Counted from the first letter of the stretch, positions 5,339 through 12,950 are shown. The stretch: 13,911 bases of DNA from JAWLGW01 sp964569055 (GCA_964569055.1 CAZMSZ010000187.1:1-13911), one strand, 5' to 3'. The notes: a model not told the origin generated them from the letters alone. A program made the numbers and translations.

Positions 5339-6805
5339 ATGCGGACCGGCTCCTACATCGACGGCGCTTGGCTTCAGCCGAGCTCGAGCAAGACGATCAC
5401 CAACCTCAACCCCGCCGACACCGCCGAGGTGCTGGCGGAGTTCCCCGCCGCCACCGCCGACGACGTGGCGCGCGCGGTGGCGGGCGCCAAGGCGGCGTTC
5501 GCGAGCTGGCGCGAGGTGCCCGGCCCCGAGCGCGGGCGCGTGCTGTGGCGCGCGACCGAGATCGCGCGCCGGCGGGTGGACGAGCTGGCCGAGGCGCTGT
5601 GCCGCGAGGAGGGCAAGATCCTGCGCGAGGCGCGGGGCGAGATCCTCAAGGGGATCGCGGTCCTCGAGTTCTACGCGGGCGAGGGCTTCCGGATCGAGGG
5701 GCGGACCCTGCCGGCCGAGACGCGCGACGTGTTCACCTACACGATCCGCCGGCCGCTCGGCGTGGTCGGGCTGATCACGCCCTGGAACTTCCCCTGGGCG
5801 ATCCCGGTGTGGAAGGTCGCCCCCGCCCTCGTGGCGGGGAACACCTGCGTGCTCAAGCCCTCGGAGGTCACGCCCTGGACGGCGAGCCTCATGGTGGAGG
5901 TGTTCGAGGAGGCGGGGCTGCCGCCCGGCTGCCTGCAGCTCCTGCCGGGCTACGGCGAGGACGTGGGCCAGGCCCTGGTCGACCACCCCGACGTGGCCGC
6001 GATCTCGTTCACCGGCTCGACCGAGACGGGCCTGGCCGTCTACGCGCAGGCGGCCCGGCGCGGCGCCAAGGTGTGCTGCGAGCTGGGCGGCAAGAACGCG
6101 GTGATCGCGCTCGAGGACGCCGACGTCGACGCGGTGGTGGCGGCCGTCATGAACGGCGCGTTCGGCTCGACCGGCCAGCGCTGCACCGCCACCAGCAGGC
6201 TGCTGGTGCACGAGGCGCTCGCCTCGCGCCTGACCGAGGCCCTGGTGGAGGGGGCCCGCGCGCTCAAGGTCGGGCCCGGCATGGACCCGGCCACCCAGAT
6301 CGGCCCGATCGTGGACGACAAGCAGCTCGCGACGGTGCTGCGCTACCTCGAGGTCGGCAAGCAGGAGGCGAAGCTGTGCACCGGCGGCGGCCGCGTACCC
6401 GGCCTGGAGCGGGGCCACTTCGTGCAGCCCACGGTGTTCACCGGCGCCACGCCGGACCACCGGATCTTCATGGAGGAGATCTTCGGGCCGGTGCTCTCGA
6501 TCGCGACCGTCAAGGACCTCGACCAGGCGCTCGCCTGGGCGAACGCCGTCCCCTACGGGCTGGCCTCGTCGATCTACACCCGCGACGTCGACCGCGCCAT
6601 GCGGTTCGTGGAGGGGATCGAGGTCGGCATGGTCCACGTCAACGAGCCGACGGTCGGAGGCGAGGCGCAGCTCCCCTTCGGCGGGATCAAGAAGACCGGC
6701 GTGGGCGACCGCGAGATGAGCGCGGACGGGCTCAACTTCTTCACCGAGACCAAGACCGTGTTCGTGAACTACGGCGGCTCGTCGGCGAGGAACTTCAACC
6801 GCTGA
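5339..6805 (+). CDS. NAD(P)-dependent aldehyde dehydrogenase
   Basis: A full-length (488-residue) ALDH-superfamily enzyme that oxidises an aldehyde to a carboxylate. Visible hallmarks are the cofactor-binding TPWNFPWAIPVWKVAPAL segment and KPSEVTP, FTGSTETG as the Rossmann turn, the general base E248 in CELGGKNAV, and the nucleophile C282 in GSTGQRCTATSR. PFGGIKKTGVG and the EIFGPVLS motif follow. Details such as GMVHVNEPTVGGEAQLPFGG resemble alpha-ketoglutaric-semialdehyde dehydrogenases (YcbD-like), but substrate cannot be fixed from sequence. Lying upstream of the pyrimidine catabolic genes, it could instead handle malonate semialdehyde derived from beta-alanine. The 245-bp gap before the next gene and a separate promoter candidate argue against simple co-transcription. 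AGGA (5330-5333) lies 5 bases before the ATG. Confidence 0.92.
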   Translation: MRTGSYIDGAWLQPSSSKTITNLNPADTAEVLAEFPAATADDVARAVAGAKAAFASWREVPGPERGRVLWRATEIARRRVDELAEALCREEGKILREARGEILKGIAVLEFYAGEGFRIEGRTLPAETRDVFTYTIRRPLGVVGLITPWNFPWAIPVWKVAPALVAGNTCVLKPSEVTPWTASLMVEVFEEAGLPPGCLQLLPGYGEDVGQALVDHPDVAAISFTGSTETGLAVYAQAARRGAKVCCELGGKNAVIALEDADVDAVVAAVMNGAFGSTGQRCTATSRLLVHEALASRLTEALVEGARALKVGPGMDPATQIGPIVDDKQLATVLRYLEVGKQEAKLCTGGGRVPGLERGHFVQPTVFTGATPDHRIFMEEIFGPVLSIATVKDLDQALAWANAVPYGLASSIYTRDVDRAMRFVEGIEVGMVHVNEPTVGGEAQLPFGGIKKTGVGDREMSADGLNFFTETKTVFVNYGGSSARNFNR

Positions 6806-6871
6806 GGCGGGCAGCGGCGGCGTGACGCCCGGCCCGAGCGTCGGTGTTCGGTGGCGACGCTGGCCGCGGGG

Positions 6872-6931
6872 CGAGATCTCGGCCGTCTGGCGCCTTACGG
6901 CCCGCCGCCCCCGAGGCCGGTCTCGGGCCGT
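6872..6931. promoter_or_regulatory. Cluster of overlapping inverted repeats between the ALDH and preA genes
   Basis: CGAGATCTCG (6872-6881) is a perfect palindrome. GGCCGT (6881-6886) can pair with ACGGCC (6897-6902) around a loop centred on GGCGCC. ACGGCCC (6897-6903) can alternatively pair with GGGCCGT (6925-6931). CCCGAG (6910-6915) can pair with CTCGGG (6922-6927). The second and third pairings exclude each other. The cluster lies just upstream of the promoter candidate at 6941. It may combine a terminator for the ALDH transcript with an operator for preA. Confidence 0.35.
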
Positions 6932-6940
6932 GGAAAATCG

Positions 6941-6969
6941 TTGAACTGGCCGCCGCGGGCCCGCAGAAT
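6941..6969 (+). promoter_or_regulatory. Candidate sigma-70 type promoter for preA-pydC
   Basis: TTGAAC (6941-6946) and CAGAAT (6964-6969) are 17 bases apart and match the -35 and -10 consensus at 4 of 6 positions each. The upstream GGAAAATCG patch is unusually AT-rich for this window. It would give a leader of about 75 bases before the ATG at 7051. This is a pattern match only. Confidence 0.4.
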
Positions 6970-7050
6970 GCGCCGCCCGCGGCGGGCAGCCGCGGAGCGA
7001 ACGCGACCCGCCCCCGCGGACACGGCGCGACGGGGCCAGAAGGAGCGGCC

Positions 7051-8166
7051 ATGGCGGACCTCAGCATCGAGGTGGACGGCCTCGAGTTCGACAACCCCTT
7101 CGTGATCGGCTCGGGCCCGCCCGGCTCCAACGCCAGCACCATGGCGCGCGCCTTCGAGGCGGGCTGGGGCGGCGTGGTGTGCAAGACGATCGCCCTCGAG
7201 GCCGAGAAGGTGAACAACGTCGCCCCGCGCTACGCCCGCCTGCGCGTGGAGGGGACCGGCAGCTCCAAGAAGGACATCTTCGGGTTCGAGAACATCGAGC
7301 TGATCTCCGACCGGCCGTTCGCCGACTGGATCGACGACTTCAAGCGCACCAAGGACAAGTTCCCGAGCAAGATCCTGATCTGCTCGATCATGGAGGAGCC
7401 CCGCAAGGAGGCCTGGCAGGAGATCGTCGAGCGCTGCCAGGAGGCGGGGGTCGACGCGTTCGAGCTCAACCTGAGCTGCCCGCACGGGCTGCCCGAGCGG
7501 CGCATGGGCATGGCCATGGGCCAGCACCCCGACGTGATCGAGGAGGTGTGCGGCTGGGTGATGGAGAAGGCCAAGGTCCCGGTGTGGGCGAAGATGACGC
7601 CCAACGTGACCGACATCACCGAGCCCGCCGCGGCGGCGTTCCGCGCCGGCGTGCAGGGCGTGTCGGCGATCAACACGATCCTGAGCGTGATGGGCGTCGA
7701 CCTCGACACCCTGCGGCCGCAGCCCACCGTGGAGGGCTACACCACGCCGGGCGGCTACTCCTGCAAGGCCGTGCGCCCGATCGCGCTGCGGATGTGCATG
7801 GAGCTGGCCAAGGCGTTCCCGGACAAGACGCTGTCGGGGATCGGCGGAGTCGAGACCGGGAAGGACGCCGCGCAGTTCATCCTGCTCGGCAGCCACACCG
7901 TGCAGGTGTGCACGGGCGTCATGCTCTACGGCTACAAGATGGTCAAGCCCATGATCGACGAGCTGCACGCGTTCATGGACAAGCACGGCTTCGCGAAGAT
8001 CACCGACTTCCGCGGGACCAGCCTGGAGTACTTCACCACCCACGCCGACCTCGTGGCGCGCCAGCGCGCCGCGAAGGTCAAGAAGGCGCTCGAGCGCGAC
8101 AGCGACTGGAAGGGCGAGGAGTTCGTCGAGCAGAGCGAGAAGCTCGTCACCTCGACCGTCAGCTAG
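7051..8166 (+). CDS. preA: Dihydropyrimidine dehydrogenase catalytic subunit (PreA/PydA-like, FMN barrel only)
   Basis: This 371-residue protein matches the FMN/pyrimidine-binding barrel of dihydropyrimidine dehydrogenase, which reduces uracil and thymine to the dihydro forms. Key residues are K45 in CKTIALE, N81 and E83 in NIEL, N140 and catalytic C143 in NLSCPHG, K181 in AKMTPNVTDI, and N208-T209 in AINT. These correspond to the flavin- and pyrimidine-contacting residues of the mammalian enzyme. GIGGVETG and the QVCTGVM segment bind the FMN phosphate in the family. E. coli PreA (about 411 residues) ends in a two-cluster [4Fe-4S] domain; this protein has no cysteines in its last ~50 residues, so electrons must arrive another way. 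AAGGAG (7040-7045) lies 5 bases before the ATG at 7051. pydC follows 36 bp downstream, so the two are probably co-transcribed. A related reductase of another substrate is possible. Confidence 0.85.
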   Translation: MADLSIEVDGLEFDNPFVIGSGPPGSNASTMARAFEAGWGGVVCKTIALEAEKVNNVAPRYARLRVEGTGSSKKDIFGFENIELISDRPFADWIDDFKRTKDKFPSKILICSIMEEPRKEAWQEIVERCQEAGVDAFELNLSCPHGLPERRMGMAMGQHPDVIEEVCGWVMEKAKVPVWAKMTPNVTDITEPAAAAFRAGVQGVSAINTILSVMGVDLDTLRPQPTVEGYTTPGGYSCKAVRPIALRMCMELAKAFPDKTLSGIGGVETGKDAAQFILLGSHTVQVCTGVMLYGYKMVKPMIDELHAFMDKHGFAKITDFRGTSLEYFTTHADLVARQRAAKVKKALERDSDWKGEEFVEQSEKLVTSTVS

Positions 8167-8202
8167 CGCGCCCCACCCCCTGCAGCCCCGAGGAGCACCC
8201 CC

Positions 8203-9072
8203 ATGAGGAAGCAGATCGTCAAGTGCGGCCTGATCCAGTGCAGCAACCCGATCAACGACGAGGGCCGCCCGGTCGCCGAGATCCAGGAGGCCATGTTCGA
8301 GAAGCACCTCCCGTTCATTCGCCAGGCGGGTGAGCAGGGCGTGCAGATCCTCGGGCTGCAGGAGATCTTCAACGGCCCCTACTTCTGCCCCAGCCAGGAC
8401 GCCCGCTGGTACGAGGCGGCCGAGCCCGTCCCGGGCCCGACGGTGGAGCGCCTCGCGCCCCTCGCCGCCCAGTACCAGATGGTGATGGTCGTGCCGGTCT
8501 ACGAGCTCGCCATGCGCGGGGTCTACTACAACACCGCCGCGGTGATCGACGCCGACGGCACCTACCTCGGCAAGTACCGCAAGCAGCACATCCCGCAGGT
8601 GGCCGGCTTCTGGGAGAAGTACTTCTTCAAGCCCGGCGACGGCGGCTACCCGGTGTTCCAGACCCGCTACGCCAAGGTCGGCGTGTACATCTGCTACGAC
8701 CGCCACTTCCCCGAGGGCGCCCGCTGCCTCGGCCTCAACGGCGCCGAGATCGTGTTCAACCCGAGCGCGACCGTGGCCGGCCTCTCGCAGTACCTGTGGA
8801 AGCTCGAGCAGCCCGCCCACGCCGCCGCCAACGGCTACTTCGTCGCCGCGAGCAACCGGGTCGGCACCGAGGGCCCCTGGAACATCGGGAAGTTCTACGG
8901 GACGAGCTACTTCTGCAACCCGCGCGGCCAGATCGTCGCCGAGGCCAGCGAGGACAAGGACGAGCTCGTCGTGGCCGACCTCGACCTCGGCATGATCGAC
9001 GAGGTCCGCAACACGTGGCAGTTCTACCGGGATCGGCGGCCTGAAGCGTACAAGGAGATCGTTGCGCACTGA
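8203..9072 (+). CDS. pydC: Beta-ureidopropionase (nitrilase-superfamily N-carbamoyl amidohydrolase)
   Basis: This 289-residue enzyme should hydrolyse N-carbamoyl-beta-alanine to beta-alanine, CO2 and ammonia, the third step of reductive pyrimidine breakdown. The nitrilase catalytic triad is clear: E54 in LQEIFNGPYF, K127 in KYRKQHIP and C164 in VYICYDRHFPEG. Resemblance to eukaryotic beta-ureidopropionase is strong: HIPQVAGFWEKYFF, GYPVFQT, NGAEIVFNPSATV, and the NRVGTEG and FYGTSYF segments match from memory. Bacterial N-carbamoyl-putrescine and D-amino-acid carbamoylases are close relatives, but the adjacent PreA-like gene favours the pyrimidine role. GAGGAG (8190-8195) lies 7 bases before the ATG. 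The preceding gene ends 36 bp upstream. The dihydropyrimidinase that should make its substrate is not in the window. Confidence 0.88.
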   Translation: MRKQIVKCGLIQCSNPINDEGRPVAEIQEAMFEKHLPFIRQAGEQGVQILGLQEIFNGPYFCPSQDARWYEAAEPVPGPTVERLAPLAAQYQMVMVVPVYELAMRGVYYNTAAVIDADGTYLGKYRKQHIPQVAGFWEKYFFKPGDGGYPVFQTRYAKVGVYICYDRHFPEGARCLGLNGAEIVFNPSATVAGLSQYLWKLEQPAHAAANGYFVAASNRVGTEGPWNIGKFYGTSYFCNPRGQIVAEASEDKDELVVADLDLGMIDEVRNTWQFYRDRRPEAYKEIVAH

Positions 9073-9084
9073 GGCCGATCCCGG
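9027..9084 (+). terminator. Inverted repeat straddling the pydC stop codon
   Basis: CCGGGATCGGC (9027-9037) and GCCGATCCCGG (9074-9084) are exact reverse complements, giving an 11-bp stem with a 36-base loop that spans the end of pydC. It probably ends or protects the preA-pydC transcript. The long loop and missing T-run make it atypical. Confidence 0.45.
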
Positions 9085-9137
9085 ATGGGGGCGGGTGGTG
9101 TGTGGCGCCAGGGCGTTGGCGATACGGATTAGAGGAA

Positions 9138-9306
9138 GGCGGACGGGGTCGGTCCGACTGTCACGGTCCTTGGTGGGTGGAGGCGGACCGGGTTGGTCCG
9201 ACTGCCACGGTCGATGGTGGGTTGAGGCGGACCGGGTTGGTCCAACTGCCACGGTCGATGGTGGGTTGAGGCGGACCGGGTCGGTGCGACTGCCACGGTC
9301 GATGGT
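9138..9306. repeat. Four-copy 44-bp tandem repeat with palindromic core
   Basis: Units start at 9138, 9182, 9226 and 9270, exactly 44 bases apart, and each opens with GGCGGAC; the fourth stops after 37 bases. Units 2 and 3 differ at one base; the outer units carry a few substitutions. Unit 2 contains CGGACC-GGGTT-GGTCCG, a perfect 6-bp stem, and the others keep it with one mismatch. A second near-palindrome, CCACGGTCGATGGTGG, lies later in the unit. The period is not a multiple of three, so it is non-coding. It fills the gap between pydC and the TTG-started gene at 9342. A protein-binding array, a multi-hairpin RNA or a simple minisatellite all fit. Confidence 0.92.
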
Positions 9307-9341
9307 TCTGCTACGTCCCTTGCGCGATCGGAGCTGCCGCT

Positions 9342-9707
9342 TTGGACGATGATGCTGCGTTCGCGCGGGCCGTGCGCGTGCTCGCGGAGCGGGACGGGGT
9401 GGGGGAACTGCTGCGGATCCCCGAGGTGTGGGACGCGGTGGCGATGCGCTACCACGACGCGGCGCTGCGCCTGATCGAGCGCGACGGTGAGGAGCCGGGG
9501 TGCGCCTGCGAGGGTAAGGGCTGGGACGTCTACAACGTCGACGAGGTGGAGGGCTACCTCGGCGAGATCCAGGCCTGCGACGACTGCCGGCGGTTGCGGT
9601 GCGACGACGACGCGGCCGAGGCCGCGCGGGTCGCCGGCTATGGAGTGAGCCTGCTCGACGACGAGCACGGCGTGACGTTCGTCGTCGTATCCGCCCCGAC
9701 GGGGTGA
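9342..9707 (+). CDS. Hypothetical protein with cysteine clusters
   Basis: This 121-residue acidic protein is not one I can name. The first ~40 residues are predicted helical (FARAVRVLAERDGVGELLR). The middle holds CACEGKGWDVYN and then EIQACDDCRRLRC, giving C-x-C and C-x-x-C groups that could bind zinc. A short beta-like tail (GVSLLDDEHGVTFVVV) ends it. The layout of a Cys-rich knuckle followed by a 'CD-x-C-x-x-x-x-x-D-D' stretch resembles small uncharacterised proteins common in mobile or accessory regions. The start is a TTG at 9342 with GGAG (9330-9333) eight bases upstream; GTG codons at 9372 and 9378 are alternatives. The helicase gene follows after 42 bp, so they may be co-transcribed. 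Confidence 0.65.
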   Translation: MDDDAAFARAVRVLAERDGVGELLRIPEVWDAVAMRYHDAALRLIERDGEEPGCACEGKGWDVYNVDEVEGYLGEIQACDDCRRLRCDDDAAEAARVAGYGVSLLDDEHGVTFVVVSAPTG

Positions 9708-9732
9708 GGGGGGCTCGAGCGCGGGCGGCTGC

Positions 9733-9746
9733 GCGAGTAAGCTCGC
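9733..9746 (+). promoter_or_regulatory. Small hairpin directly before the helicase start codon
   Basis: GCGAG (9733-9737) and CTCGC (9742-9746) pair around TAAG. The hairpin ends 3 bases before the GTG start at 9750 and occupies the place where a Shine-Dalgarno element would be expected; none is visible. It may act as a translational control or be coincidental. Confidence 0.3.
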
Positions 9747-9749
9747 CCC

Positions 9750-12700
9750 GTGGAGTTGCCGCCGGGGCTGTACGAAGCGCTCGTGACCCGCGATCGTGCC
9801 GCGGCGCTCGCGGCGCTCTCGGAGCTGGTCCCGCGCACGGCTGCCCTCACCCCGGAGAACGCGCCGCACCTCCTGGCGCGGCACGTGTACGAGCTGCTGC
9901 TCAGGGCGCTGCGGAGCGTCCCCGGGAAGCGCGAGGAGCGCCTCGGCGGGCAGCTGGAGCTGGTGCGGCGGGTGGTCGAACTCCTCGCCGAGGTCGTGCC
10001 GGACGGCGGGGCCGACCCCGGCGATGAGGTCCCGCCGCCGGGGGAGCTGCTGCTCGAGTTGCGCGAGCGCCTCGAGACGTTGCGCGTCGGCGAGGTCGAG
10101 GCGATCCCGCGGCCGACGCTGCCGCTCCGTCAGAGCGATCTGATCGTGAACGGTCCGCGTGACCTGCGGCTGGGGGCCGAGCTGCGCAAGGAGCTGGCCT
10201 CGGCCGACCGGGTGGACGTGCTGGTCTCGTTCCTCAAGCACAGCGGCGTGCGCTTGATCGAGCGCGAGCTGGCCGAGTTCTGCCGGCGTCGACCTGGCGG
10301 GCTGCGCGTGCTGACCACCACCTACCTGGGCGCCACCGAGATCGAGGCGCTCGACAAGCTGACCGATCTCGGCGCCTCGGTGCGGATCTCCTACGAGAGC
10401 CGGCGCACGCGCCTCCACGCCAAGGCCTGGCTGTTCCACCGGCGGAGCGGCTTCTCGACGGGGCTGGTCGGGTCCTCGAACCTCTCGCACAGCGCGCTGC
10501 TCGACGGGCTGGAGTGGAACGTCCGGCTCGCGGCGGTCGACAACGAGGTCGTGCTCGCCAAGCTCCGCGCCACGTTCGATCAGTACTGGGGTGAGCCGCA
10601 GTTCGAGCCCTACGAGCGCGAGCGCTTCTTGGAGGAGACGCGCCAGCGGCGCGACCCGGCGCGCGACGCCCTGGCCGCGGCGCTCCAGCTTCGGCCCTAC
10701 CCGCACCAGCAGGCGGTGCTCGCCGCGCTCGAACACGAGCGCGCGCACGGCCACCACCGCAACCTCGTGGTCGCCGCGACCGGGACCGGCAAGACGGTGG
10801 TCGCCGCGCTCGACTACGCGCGACTGCGTCAGCGGGCCGGCGAGTCGACGCTGCTGTTCGTCGCGCACCGCGCCGAGATCCTGAGGCAGAGCCTGGCCGT
10901 GTTCCGGGCCGCCGTGCGCGACGGCCACTTCGGGGAGCTGCACGTCGGCCGGGAGCGCGCCCGCGGCGGCCCGCACGTGTTCGCCTCGATCCAGAGCCTG
11001 CACGCGAACGCCCTCGCGGGCCTTGACCCGGAGGCCTACGACGTCGTGATCGTGGACGAGTTCCACCACGCGGAGGCCGACACGTACCGCGCCCTGCTGG
11101 AGCACGTGCGGCCCAAGATCCTGCTCGGGCTCACGGCCACCCCGGAGCGCGCGGACGGCCGCTCCGTCCTGGGCTGGTTCGATGGTCGGGTCGCGGCCGA
11201 GCTGCGCCTGTGGGACGCGCTCGACCTCGGGCTCCTCGTGCCGTTCCACTACTTCGGCGTGGCCGATGGGACCGACCTCGGTCGGATCGGCTGGCGCGCG
11301 GGTCGTTACGACGTGGACGCCCTCGGGCGCCTCTACGAGCGAGACTCCGCGCGGGCGGACCTCGTCCTGCGCGCCGTCCGAGACAAGGTCCGGGACGTGC
11401 ACGCGATGCGGGCGCTCGGCTTCTGCGTGTCCGTCGCCCACGCTCGCTTCATGGCGCGCCACTTCACCGAGCGCGGCGTCCCGAGCCTCGCGGTCACCAG
11501 CGCGACCCGCAGCGACGAGCGCGCGGCTGCGCTCGGGGCGCTCCGGCGCGGTGAGGTCAACGCCCTGTTCTCGGTCGACCTCTTCAACGAAGGGCTCGAC
11601 GTCCCGGACGTGGACACGGTGCTGTTCTTGCGCCCCACGGAGAGCGCGACGGTGTTCCTGCAGCAGCTCGGACGCGGGTTGCGCCTGGCGGACGGGAAGT
11701 CCTGCCTCACGGTGCTGGACTTCATCGGCAAGGCCGACCGGCGGTTCCGCTTCGACCGGCGCTTTCGGGCCCTGCTGCGCGGCGAGCCGACCCGCGCCGC
11801 CGTGCGTCGGGCGATCGAGGACGGGTTCCCGCACCTCCCGCCGGGCTGCGAGCTGCAGCTCGATCGCGAGAGCCAGGCGGCCGTGCTCCAGAACGTCAGG
11901 GACGCGCTGAGGACCGGCTTCGACGGGCTCGCCGAAGACCTCCAGCAGGTCGGAGACGTGCCGCTCTCGGCCTTCCTCGCGCAGGCTGAAGCGGAGCTGG
12001 AGGAGATCTACCCTTCGCCGAAGCACGGCTACACCGTGCTCAAGCACCGTGCCGGGTTGCGGGACGGTCCAGCGCCCGACTCGCCGCTGAGCCGCGCGCT
12101 CGCGCGGCTGCTGCACCTCGACGACGATCGCCGCCTCACCACCTACGCCGAGTGGCTCCGCCGGCGGACCGCCCCCGCGCCCGATCCCGAGGATCCGCTT
12201 CAGCTCATGCTGTTCGCGGCGACCGGCAACGCCCGCCGCCCCGTGAGCGAGCTCCCGCGCTTCTTGGACGAGCTCTGGGCGACGCGCGACCTGCGCCAGG
12301 AGCTGAGCGAGCTGTTCGAGGTCCTCGCCGATCGCCGTCGACGGCCGACGCGCCCGCTCGACGACCTGCCGTTCGCGGTCCACGCCACCTACTCCCGCGA
12401 CGAGGTCAGCGCCGGGCTGCGGCAGGTCCGCAAGGGCAAGCTCCTGCGCACACAGGGCGGCGTCTACCAGGACCGCGCGGCGCGCGCCGACTTCCTGTTC
12501 GTGACGCTCGACAAGGACCCGCGCGAGTTCACGCCGACCACGCTGTACGAGGACTACCCGGTCTCGCCCGAGCTGTTCCACTGGGAGTCGCAGGCCGTGA
12601 CGCGGGCGGACTCGGAGACGGGCCGCCGCTACCAGGAGCACGAACGCCGGGATTGGCGGATCCTCCTGTTCGTGCGCAAGGCGAAGCGGGACGCACGGGG

Positions 12701-12839
12701 TCTCACGTCGCCGTACGTGTTCCTCGGGCCCGCGCGCTACGTCGAGCACGAGGGCGAGAAGCCGATGCGCGTGCTGTGGCGCCTCGAGCGACCGATCCCG
12801 CCCGACTTCTACAGCGAGATCAAGCTCGCAGCGGGGTGA
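9750..12839 (+). CDS. PLD-nuclease / superfamily II helicase / DUF3427 fusion protein
   Basis: This 1029-residue protein combines three modules. The N-terminal PLD-like domain has H223-A-K225 and GSSN (G241-N244) within the segment TRLHAKAW to SALLDGLEWNV. The SF2 helicase motor follows: Walker A AATGTGKT (342-349), motif II DEFHH (436-440), motif III TATPER (462-467), motif V NEGLDVPD, and motif VI QQLGRGLR (638-645). The C-terminal ~200 residues match DUF3427 by memory, including TTLYEDYPVSPELFHWESQA, TGRRYQEHE and the final GEKPMRVLWRLERPIPPDFYSEI. The family probably opens or translocates DNA and cleaves it, and often sits in accessory or defence neighbourhoods; the role is not proven. 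The GTG start has no visible ribosome-binding site, but MELPPGLYEALVTRD fits the family's N-terminus. Codon use looks less strict than in the metabolic genes upstream (more GAT, CGT, TTG), which may hint at transfer. Confidence 0.9.
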   Translation: MELPPGLYEALVTRDRAAALAALSELVPRTAALTPENAPHLLARHVYELLLRALRSVPGKREERLGGQLELVRRVVELLAEVVPDGGADPGDEVPPPGELLLELRERLETLRVGEVEAIPRPTLPLRQSDLIVNGPRDLRLGAELRKELASADRVDVLVSFLKHSGVRLIERELAEFCRRRPGGLRVLTTTYLGATEIEALDKLTDLGASVRISYESRRTRLHAKAWLFHRRSGFSTGLVGSSNLSHSALLDGLEWNVRLAAVDNEVVLAKLRATFDQYWGEPQFEPYERERFLEETRQRRDPARDALAAALQLRPYPHQQAVLAALEHERAHGHHRNLVVAATGTGKTVVAALDYARLRQRAGESTLLFVAHRAEILRQSLAVFRAAVRDGHFGELHVGRERARGGPHVFASIQSLHANALAGLDPEAYDVVIVDEFHHAEADTYRALLEHVRPKILLGLTATPERADGRSVLGWFDGRVAAELRLWDALDLGLLVPFHYFGVADGTDLGRIGWRAGRYDVDALGRLYERDSARADLVLRAVRDKVRDVHAMRALGFCVSVAHARFMARHFTERGVPSLAVTSATRSDERAAALGALRRGEVNALFSVDLFNEGLDVPDVDTVLFLRPTESATVFLQQLGRGLRLADGKSCLTVLDFIGKADRRFRFDRRFRALLRGEPTRAAVRRAIEDGFPHLPPGCELQLDRESQAAVLQNVRDALRTGFDGLAEDLQQVGDVPLSAFLAQAEAELEEIYPSPKHGYTVLKHRAGLRDGPAPDSPLSRALARLLHLDDDRRLTTYAEWLRRRTAPAPDPEDPLQLMLFAATGNARRPVSELPRFLDELWATRDLRQELSELFEVLADRRRRPTRPLDDLPFAVHATYSRDEVSAGLRQVRKGKLLRTQGGVYQDRAARADFLFVTLDKDPREFTPTTLYEDYPVSPELFHWESQAVTRADSETGRRYQEHERRDWRILLFVRKAKRDARGLTSPYVFLGPARYVEHEGEKPMRVLWRLERPIPPDFYSEIKLAAG

Positions 12840-12885
12840 AGCTCGGTCCTATCGAACGATTCGGTGTCGCACCGCCGGGAGCAGG

Positions 12886-12915
12886 TTGAACGGCACTCGG
12901 GCGGTCGCGTAGCCT
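12886..12915 (+). promoter_or_regulatory. Weak promoter candidate before the 88-residue gene
   Basis: TTGAAC (12886-12891) and TAGCCT (12910-12915) are 18 bases apart. The -35 is the same hexamer as in the preA promoter candidate; the -10 matches only 3 of 6. It would start RNA about 30 bases before the ATG at 12951. Confidence 0.27.
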
Positions 12916-12950
12916 CCTGCGAACCAGCGCTTCAGCAGCGGGGTGATCGG

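Noticed and set aside
7477..7524. Loss of the catalytic cysteine in the PreA-like protein (GMAMGQ where mammalian DPD has GLACGQ).
   Set aside because: The catalytic Cys of pig DPD (Cys671) is three residues after Asn668, in NLSCPHG, and is conserved here as C143. The later Cys-to-Met difference is not the catalytic position.
6895..9252. Minus-strand open frame of about 785 codons opposite preA and pydC.
   Set aside because: preA and pydC have clear catalytic motifs on the + strand; the opposite frame has none.
9138..9306. CRISPR array.
   Set aside because: The units are directly adjacent with no unique spacers, and no cas genes are present.
9129..12749. Very long minus-strand open frame (about 1200 codons) opposite the helicase gene.
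   Set aside because: It mirrors the helicase coding strand, has the wrong residue composition (Arg/Glu/Val/Leu-rich, no domains), and runs through the non-coding 44-bp repeats. High GC removes stop codons on the opposite strand.
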